Assembly: GCF_025562755.1 (NCBI RefSeq)
Contig: NZ_CP103300.1
Location: 4,465,001 to 4,529,000 of the forward strand
Reading direction: 5' to 3'
Origin: Endozoicomonas euniceicola
GTDB taxonomy: Bacteria; Pseudomonadota; Gammaproteobacteria; Pseudomonadales; Endozoicomonadaceae
DNA length: 64,000 bases
Shown here: one piece after another, positions 27,267 through 36,970 of the stretch
Layout: every line of letters begins with the position of its first letter
Position numbering within the stretch: the first letter of the stretch is position 1
Notes under the pieces: generated by a model
What the model was told of the DNA's origin: nothing
Databases searched by the model: none
Seen by the model: the letters and a program-made list of their open reading frames with translations, nothing else
Made by a program: the position numbers and the translations under genes

Positions 27267-27804
27267 CTTTTCCTCCGAACACCTGAATGACTACTGTGTC
27301 CCTGGCCTGACCGGGCTGGTAAAGCTCTTCAAGATTTGGCGTATAGCTTTGTAACAGGTTTTTAAGATCCTGTATTCGTAACCAGGAGGTATGCAGGTCT
27401 TCAAAACCATTTTCTTTGGATGTGGGAGAGATCGAAATAATAATACTGATAGAATCGTTGGCTGGTAGCGTTTGAAAGAATAACTCAACGATTTTCTTTT
27501 GATGATCGGTCAGCATTCGAATGCTGGGCTCATAGTGGAGCGACATTTTACGCACAAAAGCATGGTCGCTGTAACCTTTGCCTCTATGTTCTTCAATCAT
27601 CTTTTCGATGGAAGCTAATAGTTTCTGGTTGGTTTCAGGTTCTGCTTCTGTACCCGTTAAGGCCGCCCCAAGCGGACTCATTTGGCCATTTTTATTGGTG
27701 CAGCCAGAAAGTGCTGGCAGTACCATGATGAGCCAGGCAGCCATGAGCCAGAAGGTGATTGTCTGGAAACTGAATGTCCTTTTCACTGCAAGGTTTCCTT
27801 TCAT
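27259..27804 (-). CDS. Hypothetical lipoprotein of the exopolysaccharide locus
   Basis: About 181 residues from the ATG at 27804, or 175 from a GTG at 27786 that has AAGGA about 9 bases upstream and gives a tidier signal peptide (positive KRTF start, hydrophobic core, lipobox LSGC). The mature part is about 150 residues with no named domain. EKMIEEHRGKGYSDHAFVRK, DHQKKIVELFFQTL and VVIQVFGGKGV are its most ordered parts. Its stop overlaps the start of the Wzz-like gene. It may be an outer-membrane partner of the export machinery, but the function is unknown. Confidence 0.65.
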   Translation of the reverse strand: MKGNLAVKRTFSFQTITFWLMAAWLIMVLPALSGCTNKNGQMSPLGAALTGTEAEPETNQKLLASIEKMIEEHRGKGYSDHAFVRKMSLHYEPSIRMLTDHQKKIVELFFQTLPANDSISIIISISPTSKENGFEDLHTSWLRIQDLKNLLQSYTPNLEELYQPGQARDTVVIQVFGGKGV

Positions 27805-27988
27805 ATCACAGAATTGCCGGTTAAATACCTGTAGCGTCAATTATGCGTAAGAGCTTTAGTTGTAGAGGTAGAAAACAGCCGTTTTATTATTGGTTTTTGA
27901 CGGATTTTTACTTCTACATCAGTCCCTTAGGTGCTCAGGTTGTATTTAATTGTAGTTGTAATTTTCAGGTTTGGCGGGGTGACAGTTA

Positions 27989-29119
27989 TCACTGTTCTGC
28001 CAGATGATTGACGAGGTCTTCCAGCTGGTTTGCCCGGTGCTCCCATGATTCATTAGCCACCGTAGCCTGCCTTGTTTGCGAGTGGTCGCGATTTTCAAAA
28101 GCCCTTTGTATCACCCTTGAAAAAGGTTCCTTATGTTGTTGAATCGTTACCTGTTCCTGATAAACCCTGACCGCGGGAAAATCGGTACTGGCAATCGCTG
28201 TTCCGGAAGCCAGGTATTCACGCAGCTTCAATGGGTTACAGGCTTCAATCTGGCGATTATGTTTGAATGGCAGCAGGGCGACATCCCAGTGCTGGACATA
28301 GGCCGGTAATTGAGAATGGGCTCTGGGACCAAGGAAGTGTACGTTAGGGAATTCTTCCAGAACGCCAATTTTTGTCTTTACCGCTCCCACAAAGACAAAA
28401 TTCCAGCTGGGCATGGCGGTGGCCGTTTGCGCCAGCATTTCCACATCCAGCCACTCAGACAGGCTGCCGTAAAATCCGGCTGTCGGGCCTTCGCCCGGAA
28501 AATCACCGGGATGAGGGGCAGGCGTTGAAAACAGATTAAAGTCAACGCCGTGGGGCAGCATAACCGTTTTGGGACCGGGAAACTTTTGGGCCAGCGCATC
28601 ACTCACCACCAGAATCAGGTCAACTTTCCTGACCAGTTCGCGCTCCATGGGGTTAACCGTTGAATGGTCAACGCCCTCCAGGGCGTTAAAGTCATCACCG
28701 CAATAATAAATAGAGGTTTTCTCATTAAGTGCTCCCACCACGTCAACCGCAGTTGGCAGAGAAACCCAGAGGATAATGTCTTTGAAGTCATGGCTGGCGC
28801 AGGCTGACTGAATATGCTTTATCAGCCAGCGTTTGTTGATTTTTCGAACCAGTGACAGCCCATGGAAGGGGATAACTCTCGGGTTCAGGATAACTGGCTT
28901 TGGGCTATCGTTAACCCTTTCAGAGGTTCCGGAGAGGCCGAACATCGCCCTGAATTTATTAATCACCCGAACTAAATCTTTAAAGCCGGGCTTTGGGCTT
29001 CGCATGCCAATGGAGTTAATCCAGATCACCCGGTGCCTTTTCAATAAATGACTGATCAGGTGCTGTGTACTGGATGGCAGCCCTCCCCAGTCTTCTCCGA
29101 ACACCACCAGGTCAGCCAT
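27989..29119 (-). CDS. Glycosyltransferase, TuaH-like GT-B fold
   Basis: A 376-residue cytoplasmic GT-B protein. Features: DLVVFGEDWGGLPSSTQHL at the N-terminus, IYYCGDDFNALEGVD and VRKVDLILVVSDALAQKF in the middle, then PHGVDFNLF, GFYGSLSEWLD, and the C-terminal LKLREYLASGTAIASTDFP. This is the pattern of TuaH-type enzymes in polysaccharide loci. It sits 28 bases after the polymerase-like gene and opens a 148-bp gap before the lipoprotein gene. Confidence 0.8.
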   Translation of the reverse strand: MADLVVFGEDWGGLPSSTQHLISHLLKRHRVIWINSIGMRSPKPGFKDLVRVINKFRAMFGLSGTSERVNDSPKPVILNPRVIPFHGLSLVRKINKRWLIKHIQSACASHDFKDIILWVSLPTAVDVVGALNEKTSIYYCGDDFNALEGVDHSTVNPMERELVRKVDLILVVSDALAQKFPGPKTVMLPHGVDFNLFSTPAPHPGDFPGEGPTAGFYGSLSEWLDVEMLAQTATAMPSWNFVFVGAVKTKIGVLEEFPNVHFLGPRAHSQLPAYVQHWDVALLPFKHNRQIEACNPLKLREYLASGTAIASTDFPAVRVYQEQVTIQQHKEPFSRVIQRAFENRDHSQTRQATVANESWEHRANQLEDLVNHLAEQ

Positions 29120-29146
29120 TATGGTTCTCCATTTGCATGCTGATTG

Positions 29147-30694
29147 TCATCTAGCCAGAGGATTAACCGGTTTTGCATTTAAAGAACCTTTTCTTTTCAG
29201 GGCTTTGGCAGACTTTCCTTTTTTATCTGCCATACCTTCCTCATTCTTTAATTCAGGCTCAGGTTCGGGGTAATGATTATCCATGAAGTTCGCAATGGCG
29301 ATGCCAATAGAGGTGATAATATAAATGGGCCACAGGAAACCCTGGCTCAGGAAACTGCCGGAAACGCAGAAACCCACCAGGCCGGCATAGGTTCCGACCG
29401 TTATGGCTGTCATCGACGGGTCGTATTCCGGCGTACCCCTCAACTTATCCAGCCGGGCAAGGTTACCGCGGATTGATAGAAACATGGTGTAAATCAGAAA
29501 CAGGAACAGTCCCAGCCCAACAAAACCAGACTCAGCCAGCACCTGAAACCAGGTACTGTGGGTAACGTGAGCCTTTCCCTGTGCCCTGCTGTGGGTGGCG
29601 TAGTCCCAGTAATTATCCAGAAACATCGATAACCCTACGCCCGTCATCGGGTTTCTGAGCCCCATCAGGAAAGCGGCCTCCCAGGCATGTATACGACCCA
29701 TTGCCGATTCGTCCACCCCTTCTTCTGAGGCGCCGCCGGATTTACGGTCGCTGATACCGGCTGCGGCCACCAGAATCATCAGGCCAAAACTGCCAATACT
29801 GATCAACAGTAATTTAGACTTGATGATACGCAGACCAAAGATACCCAGAACGGCAACAGTCGCCAGCAAGCCTCCCCGACTCTGGGTAGCGAGAATGGCA
29901 GAAATAAAGACGCCAAACCCAATAAGACCAAGGAGAGTTTTAAATTTGCCAGTCCCACGGGTGGCTGCAAAACCAATGGCAAAACTCATTGGAAAACTCA
30001 GTACCAGGGATAAGTCATTGGGATCTCCCAGGCTGGTGCCGGGTATGGTGACACGGGTTTCTTCAACCAGACCGATACCATTGGCTTTGTTAAACAGGGT
30101 GACACCGCCTACCGCCAGACCCGCACAGATAATGAGCAGGTGCGCCAGCCTGAAGTGCCACTTTTCGGTCATCAGCCAGGAGATGGCCAGCACCATGATA
30201 CCGATCTTCATGTAGACACTGGTGAAACTGCCAAAGGCTGACCCCGGATGACTGGAGAACACTATTCCGATCACCACCCAACCGAAAAAACGGCCAAAAA
30301 TAGTGTGCTCGTACCGCCAGTAGGTTTTCACCTTCCGGGTCAGAATAATGTGCCATGCCAGTACAAAATAAGAAGCCAGTGCCGTCAGTAACGGTATCTT
30401 GATCGGGTCCAGTTGCGGGAAGACTTCATGCAAACGGAAAAATGAAAACAGGATGAAGATCAGGCAGACGACAAACGGTTTTTTGAGAATAAAGATCAGA
30501 CCAAGTGGAATGACCGCCAGGGGCAGCAATAATACAGGGTGAGGAAAAATCAGCGGCGGCAGGGCGGCCAGCAGGCAGTACACAATTACGAACTTGTTTT
30601 TGTACTTGCTGTTCAGGAGTAGCCCGATCCATGACTCCTCCTGTACAGTGACTTTCTGTATGGTGACTTGGTTCAATGCCTCTGGGGTGTTCAT
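29147..30694 (-). CDS. O-antigen ligase/polymerase-type membrane protein (Wzy-like)
   Basis: A 515-residue inner-membrane protein with about ten hydrophobic segments. It has a large periplasmic loop holding the family signature (ESAMGRIHAWEAAFLMGLRN ... GVGLSMFLDNYW ... THSTWFQVLAESGFVGL). Members either join repeat units (Wzy) or ligate glycans to lipid A (WaaL). Within this cluster polymerase is the better guess. The C-terminus is basic and low in complexity. Confidence 0.82.
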   Translation of the reverse strand: MNTPEALNQVTIQKVTVQEESWIGLLLNSKYKNKFVIVYCLLAALPPLIFPHPVLLLPLAVIPLGLIFILKKPFVVCLIFILFSFFRLHEVFPQLDPIKIPLLTALASYFVLAWHIILTRKVKTYWRYEHTIFGRFFGWVVIGIVFSSHPGSAFGSFTSVYMKIGIMVLAISWLMTEKWHFRLAHLLIICAGLAVGGVTLFNKANGIGLVEETRVTIPGTSLGDPNDLSLVLSFPMSFAIGFAATRGTGKFKTLLGLIGFGVFISAILATQSRGGLLATVAVLGIFGLRIIKSKLLLISIGSFGLMILVAAAGISDRKSGGASEEGVDESAMGRIHAWEAAFLMGLRNPMTGVGLSMFLDNYWDYATHSRAQGKAHVTHSTWFQVLAESGFVGLGLFLFLIYTMFLSIRGNLARLDKLRGTPEYDPSMTAITVGTYAGLVGFCVSGSFLSQGFLWPIYIITSIGIAIANFMDNHYPEPEPELKNEEGMADKKGKSAKALKRKGSLNAKPVNPLAR

Positions 30695-30703
30695 CTAAAT
30701 GAC

Positions 30704-32134
30704 TCAGTGCCTGAGATAACGAACGACGGTAAGCGTCTGTTGCCTGAAACCAGTCAGCATTACTGCTCCATAAAGTAAAGCCCCCAGGGCAACGGTTATG
30801 GTAAAGAACAGCCAGCTGTTAAATTCTGCCGCAAAAGCTGACCGGAACCACTGCAGGCCAGCCAGCATAACGACAGCGCTGATAAACCCTGGCAGCATAG
30901 CGCCCAGTAATTGCCTGACGGACACCGAAAACAGGGAAAGCATGGTTTTTATATGCAGGGCAAAGCTGATCAGGGAAATGCCTAACCACGCCATAGCTGC
31001 GCCTGCCACTCCGTACTGAATACCCAAAAAAACCATGGGCAACATCAGGAGCGAGCCTGCCAGTGCATAAGTGTTGCGTTCAGGTTTGCCAATGGCGGTA
31101 GTGGCGGTCGCCAGTATTTCTGACAGCATGCGGAACGGGCTGGACAGGCAAAGAAACTGAAAGGGAATAATGGCTGCCAGCCATTTATCGGACAGCACCA
31201 GAGTAATTAATTCCGGCGACACGGCACACATTCCAAAGTACATGGGAAACAGAATCAGACTGCCCAGTCGCACGGACTTTAACAGGTATTGACCGGCAAC
31301 GTCTGTTTCATTCTGGAGTTTCGCAAAGGATGACAGGCCAAGATGATTCAGCAGTTCACCTATTTTGTCGCTGGGCAGGTTGGCAAGGTTTTGCGCAACA
31401 GAAAATACCCCCAGGTCTGCTTTAGTCAGAAGGCGACCGATGCTGATGCTGGTAAAAATGTTATAGGCATAACGAAGAACGTCGTTGATGGTGGCGATAC
31501 CGCTGAAGGCTGCGATCTGAGCAAAGCCGCGAAAACTCATGGCCGGGAGAATCCAGCAGGGTTGCAACCGGAAAAAGCCGATCATGGCAACGGTTCGCAT
31601 AAACAGGTGTCCCAGAACCAGTGACCATACGCCAGCCCCTGAGGCAGCCAGTGTCAGGGTAAAGACACTGGTACTCAGGGTGGTGACAAACTGCACTTTT
31701 TCTCTTTGCTTATAAAGCATATTACGGCTGGCCAGCGCATAGGGCAGGGTATGAAAAATCATAATGAGGTGTTGAGCGGCGATGACCTGAATCAGAATGG
31801 TTACTCTGGGTTCGGAAAAGAAGTCTGCAATCAATGGAGCTGAACAGTAAAACAGCAGAAAAAGCGCCACACAGGAAATAATATTGACGGTAAACGACTG
31901 TCTTAGAGTTTGTGGTGTCAGGTGTTCCGTCTGAATAATGGCTTTGCCGATGCCAAAGTCGCCCATCAGGGCAAACACGCCAATAAATACGGTAGCCATA
32001 GCCATCAGGCCATAATCGTCAGGCGTCAGCAGACGGATAAGAATCAGGGTATTTAGCCAGGTAAAAATCTGGGCAGCCAGCCGGAGCATGGCGCCAACCT
32101 TCAGACCTTTTATAACGTTATGACCCACTTCCAT
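30704..32134 (-). CDS. Lipid-linked oligosaccharide flippase (Wzx/PST type)
   Basis: A 476-residue membrane protein with about twelve to fourteen hydrophobic segments, of the polysaccharide transporter (MATE/PST) family. The N-terminus VIKGLKVGAMLRLAAQIFTW followed by RLLTPDDYGLMAMATVFIGV is typical. It moves undecaprenyl-linked repeat units across the inner membrane for the polymerase encoded next to it, 9 bases away on the same strand. Confidence 0.87.
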   Translation of the reverse strand: MEVGHNVIKGLKVGAMLRLAAQIFTWLNTLILIRLLTPDDYGLMAMATVFIGVFALMGDFGIGKAIIQTEHLTPQTLRQSFTVNIISCVALFLLFYCSAPLIADFFSEPRVTILIQVIAAQHLIMIFHTLPYALASRNMLYKQREKVQFVTTLSTSVFTLTLAASGAGVWSLVLGHLFMRTVAMIGFFRLQPCWILPAMSFRGFAQIAAFSGIATINDVLRYAYNIFTSISIGRLLTKADLGVFSVAQNLANLPSDKIGELLNHLGLSSFAKLQNETDVAGQYLLKSVRLGSLILFPMYFGMCAVSPELITLVLSDKWLAAIIPFQFLCLSSPFRMLSEILATATTAIGKPERNTYALAGSLLMLPMVFLGIQYGVAGAAMAWLGISLISFALHIKTMLSLFSVSVRQLLGAMLPGFISAVVMLAGLQWFRSAFAAEFNSWLFFTITVALGALLYGAVMLTGFRQQTLTVVRYLRH

Positions 32135-32174
32135 GTGGTTGCCTCATGGTTTCTATACGGTACTGACGGCTCCG

Positions 32175-33251
32175 TTATTGTTCTCGTAATGGTTCTTGCG
32201 CCTGTTCCTGTATTGACCTTTCAGGCCAGATGTAGCCGGCGTTATTGACGACCTGTCGGTAGAGAGCCAGCAGCTCAGGTATAACCGCGTCATAAGAGTA
32301 TTTTTTTCTGATTGTTTCAATGCAGGCTTGAGCCAGCTTTTCCTTTTCTTCATCTGACAGGTGCTGCCAGTGGCTTATCTGCTGACTCATCTGTTTTATA
32401 TTGCCCGCTGAAATGATCCATCCATTGCGGTCAGGCTCAATCAGTTCAGGCAGTGCGCCAATAGCGAAACTCAATACCGGGATGCCGTGCGCCATGGCTT
32501 CCAGAGCGACCAGCGGCAGGCCTTCCTCTCTGGATGAGATGCAGAGCAGGCCCACCTGTTGCCAGTGTGGCTCCATACTGGTGACTTGTCCGGCAAAGTT
32601 GACGTTGGCTGTTTTACTGGCGGTCAGGATTTCGTGCAGGTCGCCGGAGCCATAAACCGTGAAAGGTAAATCAGGCAGATGCTTAGCCAGCTGCAGGAAT
32701 AGGTCAGGGCCTTTTTCATGGCTTAGTCGACCGACAAAGGCTATTTCCTGACCGGTTGTGGCTGACCACCGGGGCGTTTCAATAAAGTTATTCATCAGCC
32801 TGGCCGGTTTTGGCAGGCGCAGGACAATTTCCGGGCTGACGGCGATATTGGTGGAAAGTCTGCTGGTGAGTTCGTCAAACCAGTGATAGCACCTTATCAG
32901 TCCGCTACCCCGGTCGCCATTATGAAACGTGGATATAACCGGTGTATGGGTCAGTTTGCCAGCGAGCCGGCCAAGAATGCCGGCTTTATAGCCGTGTGTA
33001 TGGAGTAGCAGTGGAGAATGCCGGCGGCACCAGAGTGTTGCGCTGTTGATTTTTCCATCAAGGTATTCAAAAGAAATCTGGTGGTGATGCAGCAATGGCT
33101 CAAGAGGGTGATCAGCATTATAACGGCAATAAAACAGGATGGCGGGAGAGTAGCCAAACTGTTTCAGGCCTCTGGCAAGATGAAGTGCGTGGGTTTCAAT
33201 GCCTCCCTGCTGACGGGAGTCCAGAAAGATTGCAATATCAGGGCTGTCCAT
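32175..33251 (-). CDS. Family-4 glycosyltransferase
   Basis: A 358-residue GT-B enzyme: QGGIETHALHLARGLKQFGY at the N-terminus, LLLHTHGYKAGILGRLAGK, donor-side IAFVGRLSHEKGPDLFLQLA and the EX7E motif CISSREEGLPLVALEAMAHG. It is the first glycosyltransferase gene of the leftward cluster, 40 bases before the flippase and 25 bases after the GGDEF-EAL gene, so it is probably co-transcribed with both. Confidence 0.86.
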   Translation of the reverse strand: MDSPDIAIFLDSRQQGGIETHALHLARGLKQFGYSPAILFYCRYNADHPLEPLLHHHQISFEYLDGKINSATLWCRRHSPLLLHTHGYKAGILGRLAGKLTHTPVISTFHNGDRGSGLIRCYHWFDELTSRLSTNIAVSPEIVLRLPKPARLMNNFIETPRWSATTGQEIAFVGRLSHEKGPDLFLQLAKHLPDLPFTVYGSGDLHEILTASKTANVNFAGQVTSMEPHWQQVGLLCISSREEGLPLVALEAMAHGIPVLSFAIGALPELIEPDRNGWIISAGNIKQMSQQISHWQHLSDEEKEKLAQACIETIRKKYSYDAVIPELLALYRQVVNNAGYIWPERSIQEQAQEPLREQ

Positions 33252-33276
33252 AACATCGACTCCATGCTCTGTTGTG

Positions 33277-35328
33277 TTATTGGTGTCTGTCCCAGTTTTT
33301 CAGTACATCGAGAAACTCATCATCAAGCATGGGCTTACCGTAAAAATATCCCTGTCCCTCAAGACAGCCTGCATGGCGTAAATGGCCTTCCTGGGCCGCG
33401 GTTTCCACGCCCTCGGCAATGACTTCGAGCCCAAAGCTCTTTCCTAACTGGATAATGGCCTCGACGATGACGGTGTTCTCTTTACTGTCCGGGAGACCGT
33501 CAACAAATGATTTGTCGATTTTGATTTTGTCGAACGGGAATCGTTTCAGGTAACTCAGTGATGAATAGCCTGTACCAAAGTCATCAAGAGCCAGTAGAAC
33601 GCCAATTTCTTTGAGCCGCTGTAGTTGTTTGGAAGACACTTCTATGTCTTCCATAATCGAGGTTTCAGTGACTTCCAGTTCCAGCTTATCTGCCGGAAGC
33701 TGGTATTTCTTCAGCAGATACTCCACTCGTTCAACAATACTTTTATCCTGAAGCTGAATCGCCGACAGGTTGACGGCCATTCTCAGGTCTGTGTATCCGG
33801 ATTGGCGCCAGATGTTCAGTTGGCTACAGGCAGACTCCAGCACCCAGTCGCCAATAGGGATAATATCCAGACTGTTTTCAGCCATGGGGATAAACGTATC
33901 CGGTGAGATAAGTCCTTTGTCCGGATGCTTCCAGCGCAACAGGGCTTCAGCACCAATGATTGTGGAACGGTTCAGGTTGACCTGTGGCTGAAACCTCAGG
34001 CTCAGTTCGCTCTGTTCCAGGGCTTGATGTAAATCCATTTCCAGCTTCTTGCGTTGGCGGATTTCAGTATCAATAGTGGCGATATAAAACTGGTAACGGT
34101 TTTTGTTGCGGGACTTTGCCATGATCATGGCAAATTCCGATTGTTGCAGCAGGTTGTCCACATCCTGCCCGTCGTCGGGGTAGAGTGTAATGCCTACTGT
34201 GGCGCTGATGGTGATATGTTCACCATTGATTCTAAAGGGTCTGACAAGTTGCTTCAGCAGCTCCTGAGCCATTTCAGCTGCTTCGTAGGGTTGCTCAAGC
34301 GCGGACAGAACAATAGCAAACTGGTCTTCACCCAGGCGACCGATATAAGCCCGGTTGCCAATCTGGTTTCTCAGGCGGTCGGAGATTTTGACCAGAATGT
34401 GTTCAGCGGCATTGAAGTTGAACTGTGCATTCAGGGATTTGAAATCATCCAGCCCAAGACACAGTATTGCCATTTTCTTATGGTTTTCGTCGGTCTGGGA
34501 TATCAGGTTCTGTAAGTGTTTCTGCAAGGTACGGCGATTGGGCAGGCGCGTCAGGTAATCGTATTGAGACAGACGCATGATCTGTTCTTCGGCTTTCTGG
34601 CGCAGCTGGAAGTTGCGTTCAATAGAGTCCAGCAGCTGGTTAGCGGTTCGAACCCAGAGACCGAGCTCGTTCTGCCTGTGTCCATTGGGCATGGGGAGTT
34701 TATGCTGACCGGGCTGTTCAGGATTAATTTTTGCCAGATTTCGAATCAGCCGGTTTAATGGCTTGGTTAGCAGCAGTGTGTAGATAAGATACAGTAATAG
34801 CGCCATGGCCAGTGAACGCACTAGCCCTGAAAGCATGACCACACAGGAACGCTGAATAAATTCCCGACCATAATAGGCCGTGTCAATGGCCAGCAGCAGT
34901 TCTCCGTAGTGCTCACTCTCTGGTGGCCTGGTGTCCAGACTGACGCGATAGATGCGGATTGGTTCAAATATATAATCTGAAAACTGCCGGTAACCTGAGG
35001 TGGACAGAGGTCTTTCAACAACAGCAAGTTCAGGCTCGTCGGGAATTTTTATCGCAGCAACATGAACAGACTTGTGTTCCAGCAGCCCGGTAAGAATTTC
35101 TTCACCCATCTGGGGTTCGATCCGGTAAGCAGCTCTCAGGGAGGGTTCCCGAATCATGGAGAGCATTTGCTGGGCTTCGGAATCAATGGCAAGGCTGGAT
35201 TGTCTGGCATCAATGAAGATTTGAATCAGACTGAGTACAAATCCCAGAAAGAAAGCCGCCAATAGCACTACTTTCAGCAGCTTCACTGAGAGTTTCTGTT
35301 TGAGGTTTAGATCCTGTTCAGTATCCAT
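33277..35328 (-). CDS. Membrane GGDEF-EAL protein, probable c-di-GMP phosphodiesterase
   Basis: A 683-residue protein. Domain order: a membrane segment (15-36), a periplasmic sensor region of about 120 residues, a second membrane segment (162-187), a HAMP-like linker, a GGDEF domain (about 250-415) and an EAL domain (about 430-680). The GGDEF site reads GEDQF (333-337), so the catalytic pattern is lost and cyclase activity is doubtful. The EAL half keeps EALLRW (461), EVTE, DDFGTGYSS, KIDKSF and EGVE, so it should break down c-di-GMP. Placed at the head of the polysaccharide operon, it probably links matrix production to an external signal (inference). Confidence 0.87.
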   Translation of the reverse strand: MDTEQDLNLKQKLSVKLLKVVLLAAFFLGFVLSLIQIFIDARQSSLAIDSEAQQMLSMIREPSLRAAYRIEPQMGEEILTGLLEHKSVHVAAIKIPDEPELAVVERPLSTSGYRQFSDYIFEPIRIYRVSLDTRPPESEHYGELLLAIDTAYYGREFIQRSCVVMLSGLVRSLAMALLLYLIYTLLLTKPLNRLIRNLAKINPEQPGQHKLPMPNGHRQNELGLWVRTANQLLDSIERNFQLRQKAEEQIMRLSQYDYLTRLPNRRTLQKHLQNLISQTDENHKKMAILCLGLDDFKSLNAQFNFNAAEHILVKISDRLRNQIGNRAYIGRLGEDQFAIVLSALEQPYEAAEMAQELLKQLVRPFRINGEHITISATVGITLYPDDGQDVDNLLQQSEFAMIMAKSRNKNRYQFYIATIDTEIRQRKKLEMDLHQALEQSELSLRFQPQVNLNRSTIIGAEALLRWKHPDKGLISPDTFIPMAENSLDIIPIGDWVLESACSQLNIWRQSGYTDLRMAVNLSAIQLQDKSIVERVEYLLKKYQLPADKLELEVTETSIMEDIEVSSKQLQRLKEIGVLLALDDFGTGYSSLSYLKRFPFDKIKIDKSFVDGLPDSKENTVIVEAIIQLGKSFGLEVIAEGVETAAQEGHLRHAGCLEGQGYFYGKPMLDDEFLDVLKNWDRHQ

Positions 35329-35817
35329 ACAGTCTTACTTCTGTAATGCCATCCATTCAAAAAATCCCTACAGAAATACGTCGATGAATGCTGTCTGGCT
35401 GATAGAAATGTTTTCATTCGTATTGTTGAACAGAAGAATCAGAGAGCAGTGCTGTTCATGATTCTTCAGACATCGTGACTTTAACTATAGAGAGAGCAAC
35501 AGTTTTTTTAATAAAAAAAGTAATCTTTTTTGTTCTGTAAATAATATTTTATAGAATTTTTTAAATTGTCTGTTGTTGTTTGGTTTTTGTTGTTTTTATA
35601 AAAAAGAGTGATTATTTTGGCTAATCAAGGTTTTGATTGTTAATCATTATTTTATAGCTGTTGAATATTTCTAATTAATATATCTCAATCTTATCAGTCT
35701 GGCGTTTTTGTCTAATCTGGAAGATAGCCTTAATGAAAATGCGTTAGTTCATCAGCGATTTCAGAACATCAGTAATATCTGGACTGGCTGTATTGAAAAA
35801 GGAAGGAGTAGAAGGTA
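35329..35817. promoter_or_regulatory. AT-rich divergent promoter region of the polysaccharide locus
   Basis: A 489-bp gap between the leftward GGDEF-EAL/glycosyltransferase genes and the rightward STAS operon. The stretch 35490-35690 is strikingly AT-rich with long A and T tracts, as is usual for curved, H-NS-like-silenced promoters. No gene was found. Promoters for both directions must lie here. A strong ribosome-binding site (GGAAGGAG) closes the region before 35818. Confidence 0.6.
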
Positions 35818-36150
35818 ATGGATTACGCAACATGGAATGCTCAGTCTTGTGATGTTATTGCACTGAACAGTCAGTTTAATGCTGATACCGTCAATGATGT
35901 AAGAACCCATTTTGATCGTCTCATTAAAGATTGTGCAGGAGATGTTCTTGTTGATATGAGTTTGGTTAAAGAGCTTGATTCTTCCGGGATCGGAGCTTTG
36001 GTCTTTCTCTATAAGCGATTAAAAGTTGAAAATCGCCAGTTGGCACTACTGGGTGTCAGTGGTAAACCCAATGAGTTACTGACCATGCTGAGAATTAATC
36101 AAACAATTAAACAATATGACAATGTTGATGACTATATGTCGAATCATTAA
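35818..36150 (+). CDS. STAS-domain protein (anti-sigma-factor antagonist type)
   Basis: A 110-residue single STAS domain. The phosphorylatable-serine motif is present as DSSGIGALVFLYKRL (residues about 53-67). Such proteins switch by Ser/Thr phosphorylation and bind a kinase/anti-sigma partner. None is visible in this window, so its partner is elsewhere or it acts directly on the export proteins that follow. In some biofilm loci a lone STAS protein controls matrix production. GGAAGGAG lies upstream, and the stop overlaps the next gene's possible starts. Confidence 0.85.
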   Translation: MDYATWNAQSCDVIALNSQFNADTVNDVRTHFDRLIKDCAGDVLVDMSLVKELDSSGIGALVFLYKRLKVENRQLALLGVSGKPNELLTMLRINQTIKQYDNVDDYMSNH

Positions 36151-36970
36151 GTTGTTTATCAGAAAAGCCGTACTGAATAACAAATACCCTGAAGCTCATT
36201 CCTTCGGGGTATTTGTGCTATCTGCGGTATTAACAGGCTGTAATAGCTGGCCAGAACCTGTGGGTAGCATTGAGGAAGATGCTGATAAGGGCTATGTAGA
36301 AGGTATCCTGAAAATATCTGTAGCGCGTCTGGATATTCTGGAAGAAAATGGCGCTTCATACTGTTTGCCGGGGCAAATAAACAGAGCCAGGATTCTGTTG
36401 TCGATAGCCCGGAGAGAGCTTGATAAAAGGTTGTATCTCGGTGCTGAGTATAGCCTTGTGCAGTTGATGAAGCAGCTGGACTATACCGCAGACCTGATGA
36501 TAGGCCTGGTTGAAGGCAGTGAATGCCTTAGCAGTTTCAAATATAACGCTAAACATAAAGACCAGGATGTAGTGACCAAGTATCTTGATACATTAAGTGA
36601 CCTGTTAAACTGTGATTGCGATCAGGTGACTGATGACGGAAAACTGGCTGAAGACTTTCAAAGAAGACTCAAGCTGGCAGCTAACTCCCTGAATAAGTTT
36701 AATCAACTGAGTATCAATATTTATGCAACTATGTTTTCAGAGCAGGTTGAAGAAATAGTGCTTTACTTTTCTAATCATGGTGCCAGAAAAAACCAGATTA
36801 AGGTTCGTTACGTTAAGCCGGGCAAGCATAAAGTGAGTAAAGACGGTATGTGGTTTGAAGTTGCGTCAGTCAAACCAGATCAGCGGGCATTGATAAAAGA
36901 TTTAAATAAGAATTTGCGAGTCATAAAACTTAAGCAGGAGGAGAACAATGAAATTCATCTCGTTGATTAG
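36116..36970 (+). CDS. Hypothetical lipoprotein, helical, in the SLBB export operon
   Basis: Up to 284 residues. The start is uncertain: ATGs at 36116, 36122 and 36128 all overlap the STAS gene, and a TTG at 36152 would follow it. A lipobox is clear (VLSAVLTGC), predicting a diacylated periplasmic or outer-membrane protein. The mature part is mainly helical (GILKISVARLDILEENG, INRARILLSIARRELDK, LGAEYSLVQLMKQLDYTADLM). I do not recognise a family. Its 3' end overlaps the SLBB gene by 23 bases, so it is probably made together with the export protein. Confidence 0.65.
   Translation: MTMLMTICRIIKLFIRKAVLNNKYPEAHSFGVFVLSAVLTGCNSWPEPVGSIEEDADKGYVEGILKISVARLDILEENGASYCLPGQINRARILLSIARRELDKRLYLGAEYSLVQLMKQLDYTADLMIGLVEGSECLSSFKYNAKHKDQDVVTKYLDTLSDLLNCDCDQVTDDGKLAEDFQRRLKLAANSLNKFNQLSINIYATMFSEQVEEIVLYFSNHGARKNQIKVRYVKPGKHKVSKDGMWFEVASVKPDQRALIKDLNKNLRVIKLKQEENNEIHLVD

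Noticed and set aside
35490..35690. AT-rich stretch considered as a phage or transfer-island boundary
   Set aside because: It lies between two divergent operons of the same locus, with no integrase, tRNA or repeats at its edges; a promoter region explains it.
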